Shown: positions 1-5,912, numbered from the stretch's first letter. The stretch: DNA of 7,648 nt from Victivallaceae bacterium (GCA_028717165.1 JAQUOK010000130.1:1-7648), one strand, 5' to 3'. The notes: generated by a model from the sequence alone, not told the origin. Made by a program: numbers and translations.

Positions 1-350
1 GTTCCGACTATTGCGGTACCCGGACACCAGCCGCCCACGGCAAAGCCTATTCCCAGCAGCAGGCCTCCGGCGATCTGTACCAAATAAACGGTTTTGAGCA
101 GATAAACCGAGTCAAGCGAGATTATTCCCAACCCGGCAAAGAAGCCGAAACCGATAGCCGCGGTGATCACCGCCGAAAACATGACTTTGAGTACTCGCAT
201 GTCACGGAAATAAAAAATGCCGGCGAGGCGTTTCGAACTCCCGAATCCGGCCTTTTCCAGGAGCAGTCCGAAAAAGAAACCGATAATCCCGGCGGTAAAC
301 ATAGCCGGGGCGGAAGCGAGATTTCCCTGTGAAAAAAATGTATTAATCAT
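1..350 (-). CDS. YeeE/YedE-family membrane protein, partial (second of a split pair)
   Basis: Probable inner-membrane transporter subunit for a sulfur compound. The visible 116 residues (C-terminus lies beyond the window start) begin MINTFF and are very hydrophobic, with about three membrane segments near residues 17-32, 54-78 and 86-107. The stretch GFGSSKRLAGIFYFRDM (about 35-51) and the motif GGWCPGT (Cys109) match the conserved parts of YeeE/YedE (DUF395) proteins, where a membrane-embedded Cys in a G-x-C-x-G context binds thiosulfate in the characterised member TsuA. The ATG lies inside the end of the preceding gene (ATGATTAA overlap, 8 bp), and a perfect TAAGGAGG stands 7 nt upstream, so the two are translationally coupled. 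Its partner carries the other Cys motif, which suggests a two-subunit version of the one-chain 350-residue transporters, like the PmpA/PmpB pairs. Substrate (thiosulfate, persulfide or sulfite) is inferred, not shown. Confidence 0.87.
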   Translation of the reverse strand, partial: MINTFFSQGNLASAPAMFTAGIIGFFFGLLLEKAGFGSSKRLAGIFYFRDMRVLKVMFSAVITAAIGFGFFAGLGIISLDSVYLLKTVYLVQIAGGLLLGIGFAVGGWCPGTAIVG

Positions 351-879
351 CCCATTGCCTCCTTACGAACCAAGCGGCTGCATAGCCGCCGATGAATAAA
401 CAGAGCATGAAAACCAGGCTTCCGGAAAGCAGCATGGCCCCTCCCGACAACGCTTGCCCCGAAGTGCAGCCGCTTGCCAGCCGGGCGGCAAATCCGGAAA
501 ATATCCCTCCGGCAACCGTTAAAATCACGCGCCGCGATTTTGCGGCCTTTTGGCCTTTTATGAGCCGGAATTTCACTCTGCCTCCGGCCAACGCCGAAAA
601 CAGGCCGCCGAGCAGGACACCGCCGAGCATGAATACCAGATAATAATAAAGCGGGTTGGCGCCCCATTTGCCGAAATACGCCGAATTTGCGGTATGGGCA
701 GGGGCCGTTAGTCCTTCGAGGAACGCCCCCAGACGTGCCAGCCCGCCGGAAGCGCCGAGCCCGACGCCGAGGATCAGGTAGGAAGCAAGCAGCGTCAAAC
801 CGAGAAATACCCCGGCAAGATAGGGATTCATTAAGGGCGCCGGATTTTTTCCCGTCTGTGATGAACTGTTATTTTTCAT
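343..879 (-). CDS. YeeE/YedE-family membrane protein (first of a split pair)
   Basis: Probable inner-membrane sulfur-compound transporter subunit of 178 residues. Hydrophobic segments lie at about 20-45, 77-100, 118-137 and 147-171. The sequence ARLASGCTSGQALSGGA (Cys138) is the hallmark of the YeeE/YedE family, where this Cys is part of the thiosulfate relay in TsuA; the short length is about half of a full TsuA, so it probably works with the next gene product. I chose the ATG at 879, which follows the upstream TGA after one base and has GGGGTG just before it. An ATG at 894 in the same frame would add five residues (MRGVE) and overlap the upstream gene, but it has no well-placed Shine-Dalgarno sequence. 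It sits between the persulfide dioxygenase-rhodanese gene and the second YeeE/YedE gene, all with essentially no spacing, so they form one operon. Confidence 0.88.
   Translation of the reverse strand: MKNNSSSQTGKNPAPLMNPYLAGVFLGLTLLASYLILGVGLGASGGLARLGAFLEGLTAPAHTANSAYFGKWGANPLYYYLVFMLGGVLLGGLFSALAGGRVKFRLIKGQKAAKSRRVILTVAGGIFSGFAARLASGCTSGQALSGGAMLLSGSLVFMLCLFIGGYAAAWFVRRQWDD
358..365 (-). promoter_or_regulatory. Strong Shine-Dalgarno site of the second YeeE/YedE gene
   Basis: On the minus strand this reads TAAGGAGG, a full match to the anti-SD core, 7 nt before the ATG at 350. It lies inside the 3' end of the preceding coding region and fixes the start of the downstream gene, whose first codon overlaps the preceding stop. 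Confidence 0.85.
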
Positions 880-880
880 T

Positions 881-2833
881 TCAACACCCCGCATCCTGAA
901 TTATTTTTTTTACTTTCTGAGGAGCTTTCTCCGGCTGTACGGGTTTTGCGGACGGAACCGGCCGCTTTGCCGCACCGAAAGTTTTTTCCCAGTATTTTTC
1001 AACTCCGCCTTCAAGCGCTTTCAATTTCCTGTTGACTTTGCCGGAAAGTATTCCCGCGGCCAGCAGGGCGACCGTGCCGTCCCGGTCAACGATTATCAGG
1101 GTTTTTCCCTCCGGCGGCGCTCCCTGTTCGAGCAGCTTTCTGAGTTCAAGGTTGGCGGAACCCGGAATATTGTAATCTGTGAACTGTTCCGCCGGGCGAA
1201 TGTCGATTATTTCCACAAAATCCGGCATATCTTTGATCAGGCGGTTCAACCCCTCGACCGTGATAAGTTCCGGCAGGACAGGCGCGGCGGATTTTTCGCT
1301 TGCGGCGGTTAAAGGACAAACCGCTCCGGCGCCGACGGTCGGCAGTTTCGCCTGGTTCCAGCCTTCCATTCCGCCCTGCATTATGTTTACGTTTTTAAAT
1401 CCGGAACGGGCCAGCAGCCCCGCCGCGATCCCGGCGCGGTAACCGGTTCGGCAAATCGTTATCAGCGGCATTGCCGGATCAAGTTTTGCTTTGGTACGGT
1501 CGAGGCTTTGGAGCGGCATATTTATCACATTGCCGATGCGCTGTTCGTCCCATTCGGATTTTTGTCTGACGTCAAGCGGCAGCGGGCCACTGCCTTTAAG
1601 TTGAGAGTAAATTTCGCCCGGCGGAATCAGTCCGGTTCCGGAAATTCTGCCGCCTGCTTTACGCCAGGTCTCAAAGACGACGTATTCAGGTTTATAGCCG
1701 ATCCGCTGTAAACGATGTACGGCTTCCGCAACTTCTTCTTTTGAACCGGTAACGATCAGTTTTGCTTTCCACGGCACTACGATTCCGAGCCAGGTTGCGA
1801 GTTTGCCGGACTTGGGGATGTTTATCGAGTTATCAATATGTCCGGCGGCATATTCTTCGGCCGGGCGGACATCGATAACATAAGTATTGGGATTTTTGAC
1901 GTCAATATCGGCAATTGCGAGTTCTTTGCCCGGCAGTTCTTGCCATTTGACCGGCGGCGGCCCCTGGCGGTTCAACTGCGCGTTGTGGATGAAATATTGC
2001 GGGACATGCGCCAGGCTGTTGACGACCGCGGCAATGAATTCATTTTTTGACTTGTGCTGCAGATACGGGTTATTCCGTTTTTCGGCGCCGATGGTCGAAG
2101 ACGGGCTTTTGCCGAGCTTGGAACCGCAGAGCGAACCCGCCCCGTGAGCCGGCAGGACAACGCCGCCGTCATCCAGCAATGCCAGTTTACCGAACCAGGA
2201 ATCGTACATTTTCGAAGCCAGTTCGACGGCGGAAACCTGCCCTTCGAGCAGGTCGGGGCGGCCGACGCTGTTCACGAACAAAGTATCGCCCGTGAAAATG
2301 ATTTCCGGTTCTGACGGTTTATTCGCACCGTAAACCGGCGCGCACATACCATCGGGGGTATGTCCGGGAGTTTCGATGAATTTTACGACGGCTTTTCCGA
2401 TTTTGAGGGCATCGCCGTCTTTTACTCCATTATGTTTGTAAACGGCGCGATTTGCTTTGTTAACGTATACCGGACATCCCGTCTGTTGCGCCAGCTCAAT
2501 ATGTCCGGCGACAAAATCGGCGTGGGCGTGAGTCAGGAAAACGCCCTTTATTTTGACTTTTTCCTTTTTCGCGATTTCCCGGTAAATCCCCGCGTCGCGG
2601 CCCGGGTCGATTACCAGGCATTCCCCGCCGCTGAGCAGCATATAGGAAAAATGGGAAAGGCGGGCGAGATTGAACTGGATTACCTTGAAATCCGGATACT
2701 GGTATTCCTTTACGATCCGGTAATCCGCGCCTTTTTCAAGTTTTATACCGGAGTCAGGGCTGACCGTATCGCCGCTGACAACCGGAATAATAAACATTCC
2801 AAGCAAACTGCAGAATAACGTTAGATACCGCAT
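881..2833 (-). CDS. Exported persulfide dioxygenase-like MBL-fold protein with three rhodanese domains (CstB-like)
   Basis: Predicted to oxidise or transfer sulfane sulfur from persulfides outside the cytoplasm. The 650-residue protein starts with a signal peptide (MRYLTLFCSLLGMFIIPVVSG, about 1-21). A metallo-beta-lactamase domain (about 40-290) has THAHADFVAGH (H102, H104, D106), H158 in ETPGHTP, D183 in FTGDTLF and H230 in LPAHG. H102, H158 and D183 correspond to the iron ligands of ETHE1-type dioxygenases; position 107 is Phe instead of the His of HxHxDH hydrolases. Three rhodanese-like modules follow: about 303-397 (no Cys, VTGSKEE at the active loop), 403-497 (active-type CRTGYRA, Cys461) and 523-618 (Asp583 in VDRDGTVA replaces Cys). 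The MBL/pseudo-rhodanese/rhodanese order is that of Staphylococcus CstB; the signal peptide and third module are extra. A Pro/Lys-rich tail ends in a Cys. The ATG at 2833 is preferred because GGAGG repeats precede it and the signal peptide starts there. It is the first gene of an operon with the two YeeE/YedE genes. Confidence 0.9.
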   Translation of the reverse strand: MRYLTLFCSLLGMFIIPVVSGDTVSPDSGIKLEKGADYRIVKEYQYPDFKVIQFNLARLSHFSYMLLSGGECLVIDPGRDAGIYREIAKKEKVKIKGVFLTHAHADFVAGHIELAQQTGCPVYVNKANRAVYKHNGVKDGDALKIGKAVVKFIETPGHTPDGMCAPVYGANKPSEPEIIFTGDTLFVNSVGRPDLLEGQVSAVELASKMYDSWFGKLALLDDGGVVLPAHGAGSLCGSKLGKSPSSTIGAEKRNNPYLQHKSKNEFIAAVVNSLAHVPQYFIHNAQLNRQGPPPVKWQELPGKELAIADIDVKNPNTYVIDVRPAEEYAAGHIDNSINIPKSGKLATWLGIVVPWKAKLIVTGSKEEVAEAVHRLQRIGYKPEYVVFETWRKAGGRISGTGLIPPGEIYSQLKGSGPLPLDVRQKSEWDEQRIGNVINMPLQSLDRTKAKLDPAMPLITICRTGYRAGIAAGLLARSGFKNVNIMQGGMEGWNQAKLPTVGAGAVCPLTAASEKSAAPVLPELITVEGLNRLIKDMPDFVEIIDIRPAEQFTDYNIPGSANLELRKLLEQGAPPEGKTLIIVDRDGTVALLAAGILSGKVNRKLKALEGGVEKYWEKTFGAAKRPVPSAKPVQPEKAPQKVKKIIQDAGC

Positions 2834-2835
2834 TT

Positions 2836-2846
2836 CCTCCTCCTCC
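2836..2846 (-). promoter_or_regulatory. Repeated Shine-Dalgarno sequence that sets the start at 2833
   Basis: The minus strand reads GGAGGAGGAGG immediately upstream of the ATG at 2833, giving three overlapping GGAGG registers at 2, 5 and 8 nt from the start codon. In the longer reading frame from 2884 the same bases would encode a run of Glu residues ahead of the signal peptide, which is not credible; this decides the start. Confidence 0.8.
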
Positions 2847-2860
2847 TCTCTTTGTTGAAT

Positions 2861-2880
2861 TCCTGCGGAATTCCGCAGGA
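2861..2880. promoter_or_regulatory. Perfect 20-bp palindrome, candidate operator of the sulfur operon
   Basis: TCCTGCGGAATTCCGCAGGA is its own reverse complement over 20 bp. TGAAT (2856-2860) and ATTCA (2883-2887) extend it with a two-base bulge. It lies 27 nt upstream of the start codon at 2833 and just downstream of a predicted -10 box, so it would cover about +3 to +22 of the transcript. The position suits a repressor site; sulfur operons of this kind are often controlled by persulfide-sensing repressors such as CstR or BigR, but no such regulator gene is in the window. No T-run follows on either strand, so a terminator is unlikely. An RNA hairpin in the 5' leader is the alternative. Confidence 0.6.
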
Positions 2881-2889
2881 GCATTCACA

Positions 2890-2918
2890 GTATTATTTAT
2901 TCGATGTTCGATGTTCAA
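2890..2918 (-). promoter_or_regulatory. Predicted sigma70-like promoter of the sulfur operon
   Basis: On the minus strand TTGAAC (2918-2913) and TAATAC (2895-2890) are separated by 17 nt, close to TTGACA-N17-TATAAT. The -35 box begins only 3 bp past the stop of the upstream lipase-like gene. The spacer contains two tandem copies of a heptamer (plus strand TCGATGT, 2901-2907 and 2908-2914). Transcription would start near 2883, at the edge of the 20-bp palindrome. Prediction by eye only. Confidence 0.5.
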
Positions 2919-2921
2919 TAT

Positions 2922-4415
2922 TTAATATTTCTGACAGCGTTTTATCCGCTTAATTTGTGCCGGAGTCTGCATCATCAGCAGATAGCAGGTCATATTATCG
3001 GCGAAAACCTGCATTCTGGTAATGCCCATATGAGCTGCGGAAAGGCGGTAAATTGCCGTCCAGTCAATAGGGCAGATAGTGTAAGGCGCCAATTTTTGCA
3101 TTCCCAGGCGTTCATCCCAGATAGAGCTGGTCACCAGTACCTTGCCGTCACCGGGTTCATAGTCGGTTACCGTAAGTTCGCCGGTTTTCGGGTCAACTGT
3201 CGCCTGCCGGGTAGTCTCGACCGCGTCTCCCTGGAAAAGATAGAGCCTGACGTTATCGGGCGGAGAGGCGTGAACGCGCATGGTTTCGGTGAACTGTTTG
3301 GCGCGCTTGAGGCATTTTACCAGGTGTTCAAGGGCGACTTTACGCCTTTCGGTTGCGGTTTTGGTGTTCGGCAGGAGGATTTTCAGCATCTTGTCTTGGC
3401 TGGGGTCGGCCAGGCCCCATTTGAATTTTATCCATATTTGCGGATCAAAAATGTCCACGGCTTTTTCCTGGTCGTCGGCATAGACGACTGAGCGGGTGCT
3501 GACCGGGGGCATCATCTGGTAATAAGTAGCCCAGGTGCCGCATATCGCCGGAACGATCGTCGGGGTTCCCGGTTCTATTTTCATGCCGCTGACCATTTCC
3601 AGAACCGTGTCCAGATAGCCGCCGTTCGGGGTTCCGACAATCAGCAGTTTATCAATTTTTTTGCCTCCGTCCCAGTTCGGCTTCGGAATGGAACCGTCGG
3701 CCGGGAGATCGCTTTTGTCGTAACGCAGGTAATAACGGCTCAGGAGCCCGCCCATGGAATGCGCGATGACGTCGAACCGGACGTCATAATCCTTTATGCC
3801 GTAAACCTCATAATACTGCTTCTGCATATAGGTTCTTTTCTCATTGACGAACTTATCGAGCTGCGCGGCGTTATACGGAAGATCCCGGCGCCAGTCGTAA
3901 GCGAAAAGGAAAAGGTTTCTGATTTTCTTGCCTTTGGGGAGTGGCTGATTTTCCGCACAATACCCGGCTGACTCGGTAAGTATCCTGATCATGCTGCTGT
4001 AACCGCTTACCGGAACCTTTATTCCCGCGATGCGTACCTTGGCGTCCTCCATCATGCCGTCAACCACGGCCCCGCCTTTCAGATCTTTAAGGGCTTTGCC
4101 GGGGATCATCGGAACCGCGAGGTTTCTGGCTCTTTCCGGCGGGAACGGCGTAAATTCGTCAGCCAGCTTGAAATATCCCCAGACATTTTCTTTTGTCTTC
4201 GGATTAATTAATTTTGCGCCGAGGAAACCGTGTATTATAATTACCGGGTTGCGGCCGATTCCTTCATAATCAGCTATTTGTGCCGCCAGTTTCCCGTAAA
4301 TTGGTTTTTTGTATTCTTCAAACGACTGGTAGGAACCGGTTGGCGACGAGCATCCGGCGATAAAGGCAATAACAGCGGCGGCGGTAAAAAAGCGGAAGAG
4401 TTTAGTTTGAGACAT
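2922..4415 (-). CDS. Lipoprotein alpha/beta hydrolase, LCAT-like lipase/acyltransferase
   Basis: Predicted membrane-anchored ester hydrolase or acyltransferase of 497 residues acting on lipids in the periplasm or at the outer membrane. The N-terminus is a lipoprotein signal peptide (hydrophobic stretch with lipobox IAGC, Cys22). The hydrolase core shows IIIHGFLGAKL (His62-Gly63, oxyanion region), the nucleophile elbow IAHSMGG (Ser220), GTPNGG (about 261-266), the likely acid in PGDGKV (Asp423) and the likely catalytic His462 in SAAHMG. The DWRRDLP segment (about 174-180) and the GDG acid motif resemble lecithin:cholesterol acyltransferase-type lipases. The start ATG has GGAG 8 nt upstream (4424-4427) and a good promoter. 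It ends 88 bp before the sulfur dioxygenase gene in the same direction, so some read-through is possible, but that gene appears to have its own promoter. Substrate cannot be told from sequence. Confidence 0.82.
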   Translation of the reverse strand: MSQTKLFRFFTAAAVIAFIAGCSSPTGSYQSFEEYKKPIYGKLAAQIADYEGIGRNPVIIIHGFLGAKLINPKTKENVWGYFKLADEFTPFPPERARNLAVPMIPGKALKDLKGGAVVDGMMEDAKVRIAGIKVPVSGYSSMIRILTESAGYCAENQPLPKGKKIRNLFLFAYDWRRDLPYNAAQLDKFVNEKRTYMQKQYYEVYGIKDYDVRFDVIAHSMGGLLSRYYLRYDKSDLPADGSIPKPNWDGGKKIDKLLIVGTPNGGYLDTVLEMVSGMKIEPGTPTIVPAICGTWATYYQMMPPVSTRSVVYADDQEKAVDIFDPQIWIKFKWGLADPSQDKMLKILLPNTKTATERRKVALEHLVKCLKRAKQFTETMRVHASPPDNVRLYLFQGDAVETTRQATVDPKTGELTVTDYEPGDGKVLVTSSIWDERLGMQKLAPYTICPIDWTAIYRLSAAHMGITRMQVFADNMTCYLLMMQTPAQIKRIKRCQKY

Positions 4416-4463
4416 ACGCTTTTCTCCATAATTTAGCGAATTAATATTTTGGCTGCGGCTTAA

Positions 4464-4492
4464 AAAATAACGCCGCTAAAAATGAATGTCAA
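4464..4492 (-). promoter_or_regulatory. Sigma70-like promoter of the lipase-like gene
   Basis: The minus strand has a perfect -35 TTGACA (4492-4487), 17 nt, and TATTTT (4469-4464). A start near 4457 would leave a leader of about 42 nt with GGAG at 4427-4424. Inverted arms GCGGC (4455-4459) and GCCGC (4472-4476) flank the -10 box and could form a small operator or leader structure. The rest of the 131-bp gap (4416-4546) shows no gene and no convincing terminator for the upstream gene. Confidence 0.7.
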
Positions 4493-4546
4493 TAAAATTA
4501 CGCTTTTTTCAGTTTAAGAAGTAAATAACCACGCCCAAAGCCCGCC

Positions 4547-5419
4547 TTAAGTCCTGAGACTTTCTATTTTTTCTTTACAAAGTTTTTCAGTCAGTTCCAG
4601 TAGTAATTTTACCCGCCCGGCAAAATATTCCAGATCTTTCCGGGAAATTTCGTATTTCGGGTCATAACGGGCTCCGATATAAGCATAGTCGAAATTTTTG
4701 AAACGGTCTTCGTCTGCTTTGCTTATACGCGGGAAAATATCTTCCATTTCCGGCAGGATTTCCTGCGCCTGTCTATCCGCGAGTTCCAGAAAATGATTGT
4801 GAGTACAATAGTTGGTGAATACCAGCGCCAGGGCCTTATAGGAAGATTCAGCGGCCTGGTGAAGTTGAAAAGCCGCATTATTCAGATATTTTCTTCTGGT
4901 CTCTTTACCAATATCATGTTTTTCATAAAATATTTCAGCGCTTTCAAACCAGTGTTCAAAATGTTCTGTTGCAACTTCCAGTTTTTGCTCATGACTAAGT
5001 TCTTTGCTTATCTTAAGGCGGTACCTGCCGGAATCATAAAGCAGACAGCCTTCCCGAACGATGTCGCTGAAGAAATAATGAATTTGCTTCAGGCGGATTT
5101 TGACGTAAGCAATATCATGAACTATCAGGCGGAACGGCATATCGGGATCCAAACCGTTACAGCGCTCGGACACTTTATTCCAGAATCCGTAGTTCAAAGC
5201 CAGGTCTTTATCTTTGCAGACCACCATAATATCGAAATCCGACGGGGCTCCGGATTTGCGGTCGGGTTTCAGGTCTTCTTCATCGCGGTAATCGCCGCGG
5301 GCGTGCGAACCGAAAAGAATGATCATTTCCACGTCATCGCACATTTGACGGATTGCTTCCACCGCATTTTCCAGACGCCTTCTTTTTTCAGCCGGCAGAT
5401 GTTCAATAGATTTCTTCAT
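4547..5419 (-). CDS. Fused nucleotidyltransferase (MNT)-HEPN domain protein
   Basis: Protein of 290 residues joining a minimal nucleotidyltransferase to a HEPN domain. The N-terminal half has ILFGSHARGD (Gly37, Ser38) and SDFDIMV (Asp61, Asp63), the pol-beta-type nucleotidyltransferase signature; a longer than usual insert (43-59) separates the two motifs, as in the fused MNT-HEPN family. The helical C-terminal half (about 140-285) has the HEPN-like run AAFQLHQAAESSYKAL and the ARYDPKYEI segment typical of such fusions. MNT and HEPN proteins usually form toxin-antitoxin pairs in which MNT adds AMP to the HEPN RNase; here both are on one chain. I find no R-x4-6-H RNase motif in the HEPN half, so it may be non-catalytic. 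Start: ATG at 5419; a TTG at 5434 would add five residues but sits against the predicted -10 box. Sampled stretches look more AT-rich than leuS, which hints at separate acquisition. Confidence 0.8.
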   Translation of the reverse strand: MKKSIEHLPAEKRRRLENAVEAIRQMCDDVEMIILFGSHARGDYRDEEDLKPDRKSGAPSDFDIMVVCKDKDLALNYGFWNKVSERCNGLDPDMPFRLIVHDIAYVKIRLKQIHYFFSDIVREGCLLYDSGRYRLKISKELSHEQKLEVATEHFEHWFESAEIFYEKHDIGKETRRKYLNNAAFQLHQAAESSYKALALVFTNYCTHNHFLELADRQAQEILPEMEDIFPRISKADEDRFKNFDYAYIGARYDPKYEISRKDLEYFAGRVKLLLELTEKLCKEKIESLRT

Positions 5420-5425
5420 ACGGAA

Positions 5426-5453
5426 AATATACAACCAGGTCGCTGATTGACAA
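5426..5453 (-). promoter_or_regulatory. Predicted promoter of the MNT-HEPN gene, possibly leaderless
   Basis: On the minus strand TTGTCA (5453-5448), 16 nt and TATATT (5431-5426) fit a sigma70 promoter. A start 7 nt after the -10 box falls at about 5419, the first base of the ATG. No Shine-Dalgarno sequence is visible before that ATG, which agrees with a leaderless mRNA. Sequence prediction only. Confidence 0.45.
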
Positions 5454-5569
5454 AGTCGTAATAAAAGAAAATCAGGTTTTTCTCTCCCGGTTTTTCACCG
5501 TGCTATCGCTTGGCATGGCGCCCTTCGTGAGGGGTTACGCCTTTTTCGTAATATCTATGTTCTCCAAGC

Positions 5570-5589
5570 CACGGCTGTCTCCAGCCGTG
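5570..5589. repeat. REP-like hairpin (7-bp stem)
   Basis: CACGGCT (5570-5576) and AGCCGTG (5583-5589) form a GC-rich 7-bp stem around a 6-nt loop GTCTCC, followed by GCCGGCGCCC. Inverted copies GCTTGG (5508-5513) and CCAAGC (5564-5569) lie upstream. The form is that of a REP-type extragenic repeat unit; whether it is repeated in the genome cannot be seen here. Confidence 0.45.
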
Positions 5590-5669
5590 CCGGCGCCCAG
5601 GCTATGAATAGCAGAAATTTCTCAGGCAGAGTCAAAAAAATCAATTAGTCGTTAGTTTTGTTGATGACC

Positions 5670-5829
5670 TCCCGGGAGCGCCGGTCGCCAGTCCGGCATT
5701 AGCTAAAGTTGATATGTTTATTTTGGATTATGATCTGCTATTTTTGTGGTTTATCCTTATAAGTATCCGTTATGTTATGAACAATCACGACGCCCGCTAA
5801 TGCCGGATTGGCGACCGGCGCTCCCAGGA
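5670..5829. repeat. REPIN/MITE-like element with 34-nt inverted arms
   Basis: Arms 5670-5703 and 5796-5829 are inverted copies with 32 of 34 positions matching (core 30 nt, one mismatch at 5691), enclosing 92 nt of AT-rich DNA. Each arm itself contains a hairpin: GCCGG, 8-nt loop, CCGGC (5680-5697 and 5802-5819). Two REP-like units in opposite orientation around a short spacer is the architecture of a REPIN, mobilised elsewhere by RAYT transposases; a MITE is the alternative. No transposase is present in the element and no clear target-site duplication flanks it. Confidence 0.65.
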
Positions 5830-5850
5830 TATCACACTCTCTATTAACTC

Positions 5851-5881
5851 ATTTAAGCGCTTGCATCGCAAGTGCTTAAAT
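5851..5881. repeat. 14-bp stem hairpin, 3-nt loop
   Basis: ATTTAAGCGCTTGC (5851-5864) pairs with GCAAGTGCTTAAAT (5868-5881) around the loop ATC, with a single G-T pair, so it folds well as RNA. No T-run follows on either strand, which argues against an intrinsic terminator. Function unknown; 22 bp downstream of the REPIN-like element. Confidence 0.6.
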
Positions 5882-5912
5882 AGACAAAAAGTTTTTGAAT
5901 GAAAATTGGGGG

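Noticed and set aside
2360..2818. A 152-codon plus-strand open frame opposite the MBL domain.
   Set aside because: Antisense to the conserved metal-binding region of the dioxygenase; no recognisable content.
2834..2884. An upstream start at 2884 for the dioxygenase gene (17 extra residues).
   Set aside because: The extra residues translate the palindrome and the GGAGG repeats and would bury the signal peptide; the ATG at 2833 has the ribosome binding site.
2904..3491. A 195-codon plus-strand open frame opposite the lipase-like gene.
   Set aside because: It overlaps the 3' part of a gene with a lipobox and catalytic triad and shows no family features.
4793..5446. A 217-codon plus-strand open frame opposite the MNT-HEPN gene.
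   Set aside because: The minus-strand product has clear nucleotidyltransferase and HEPN motifs; the plus-strand product looks like random sequence.
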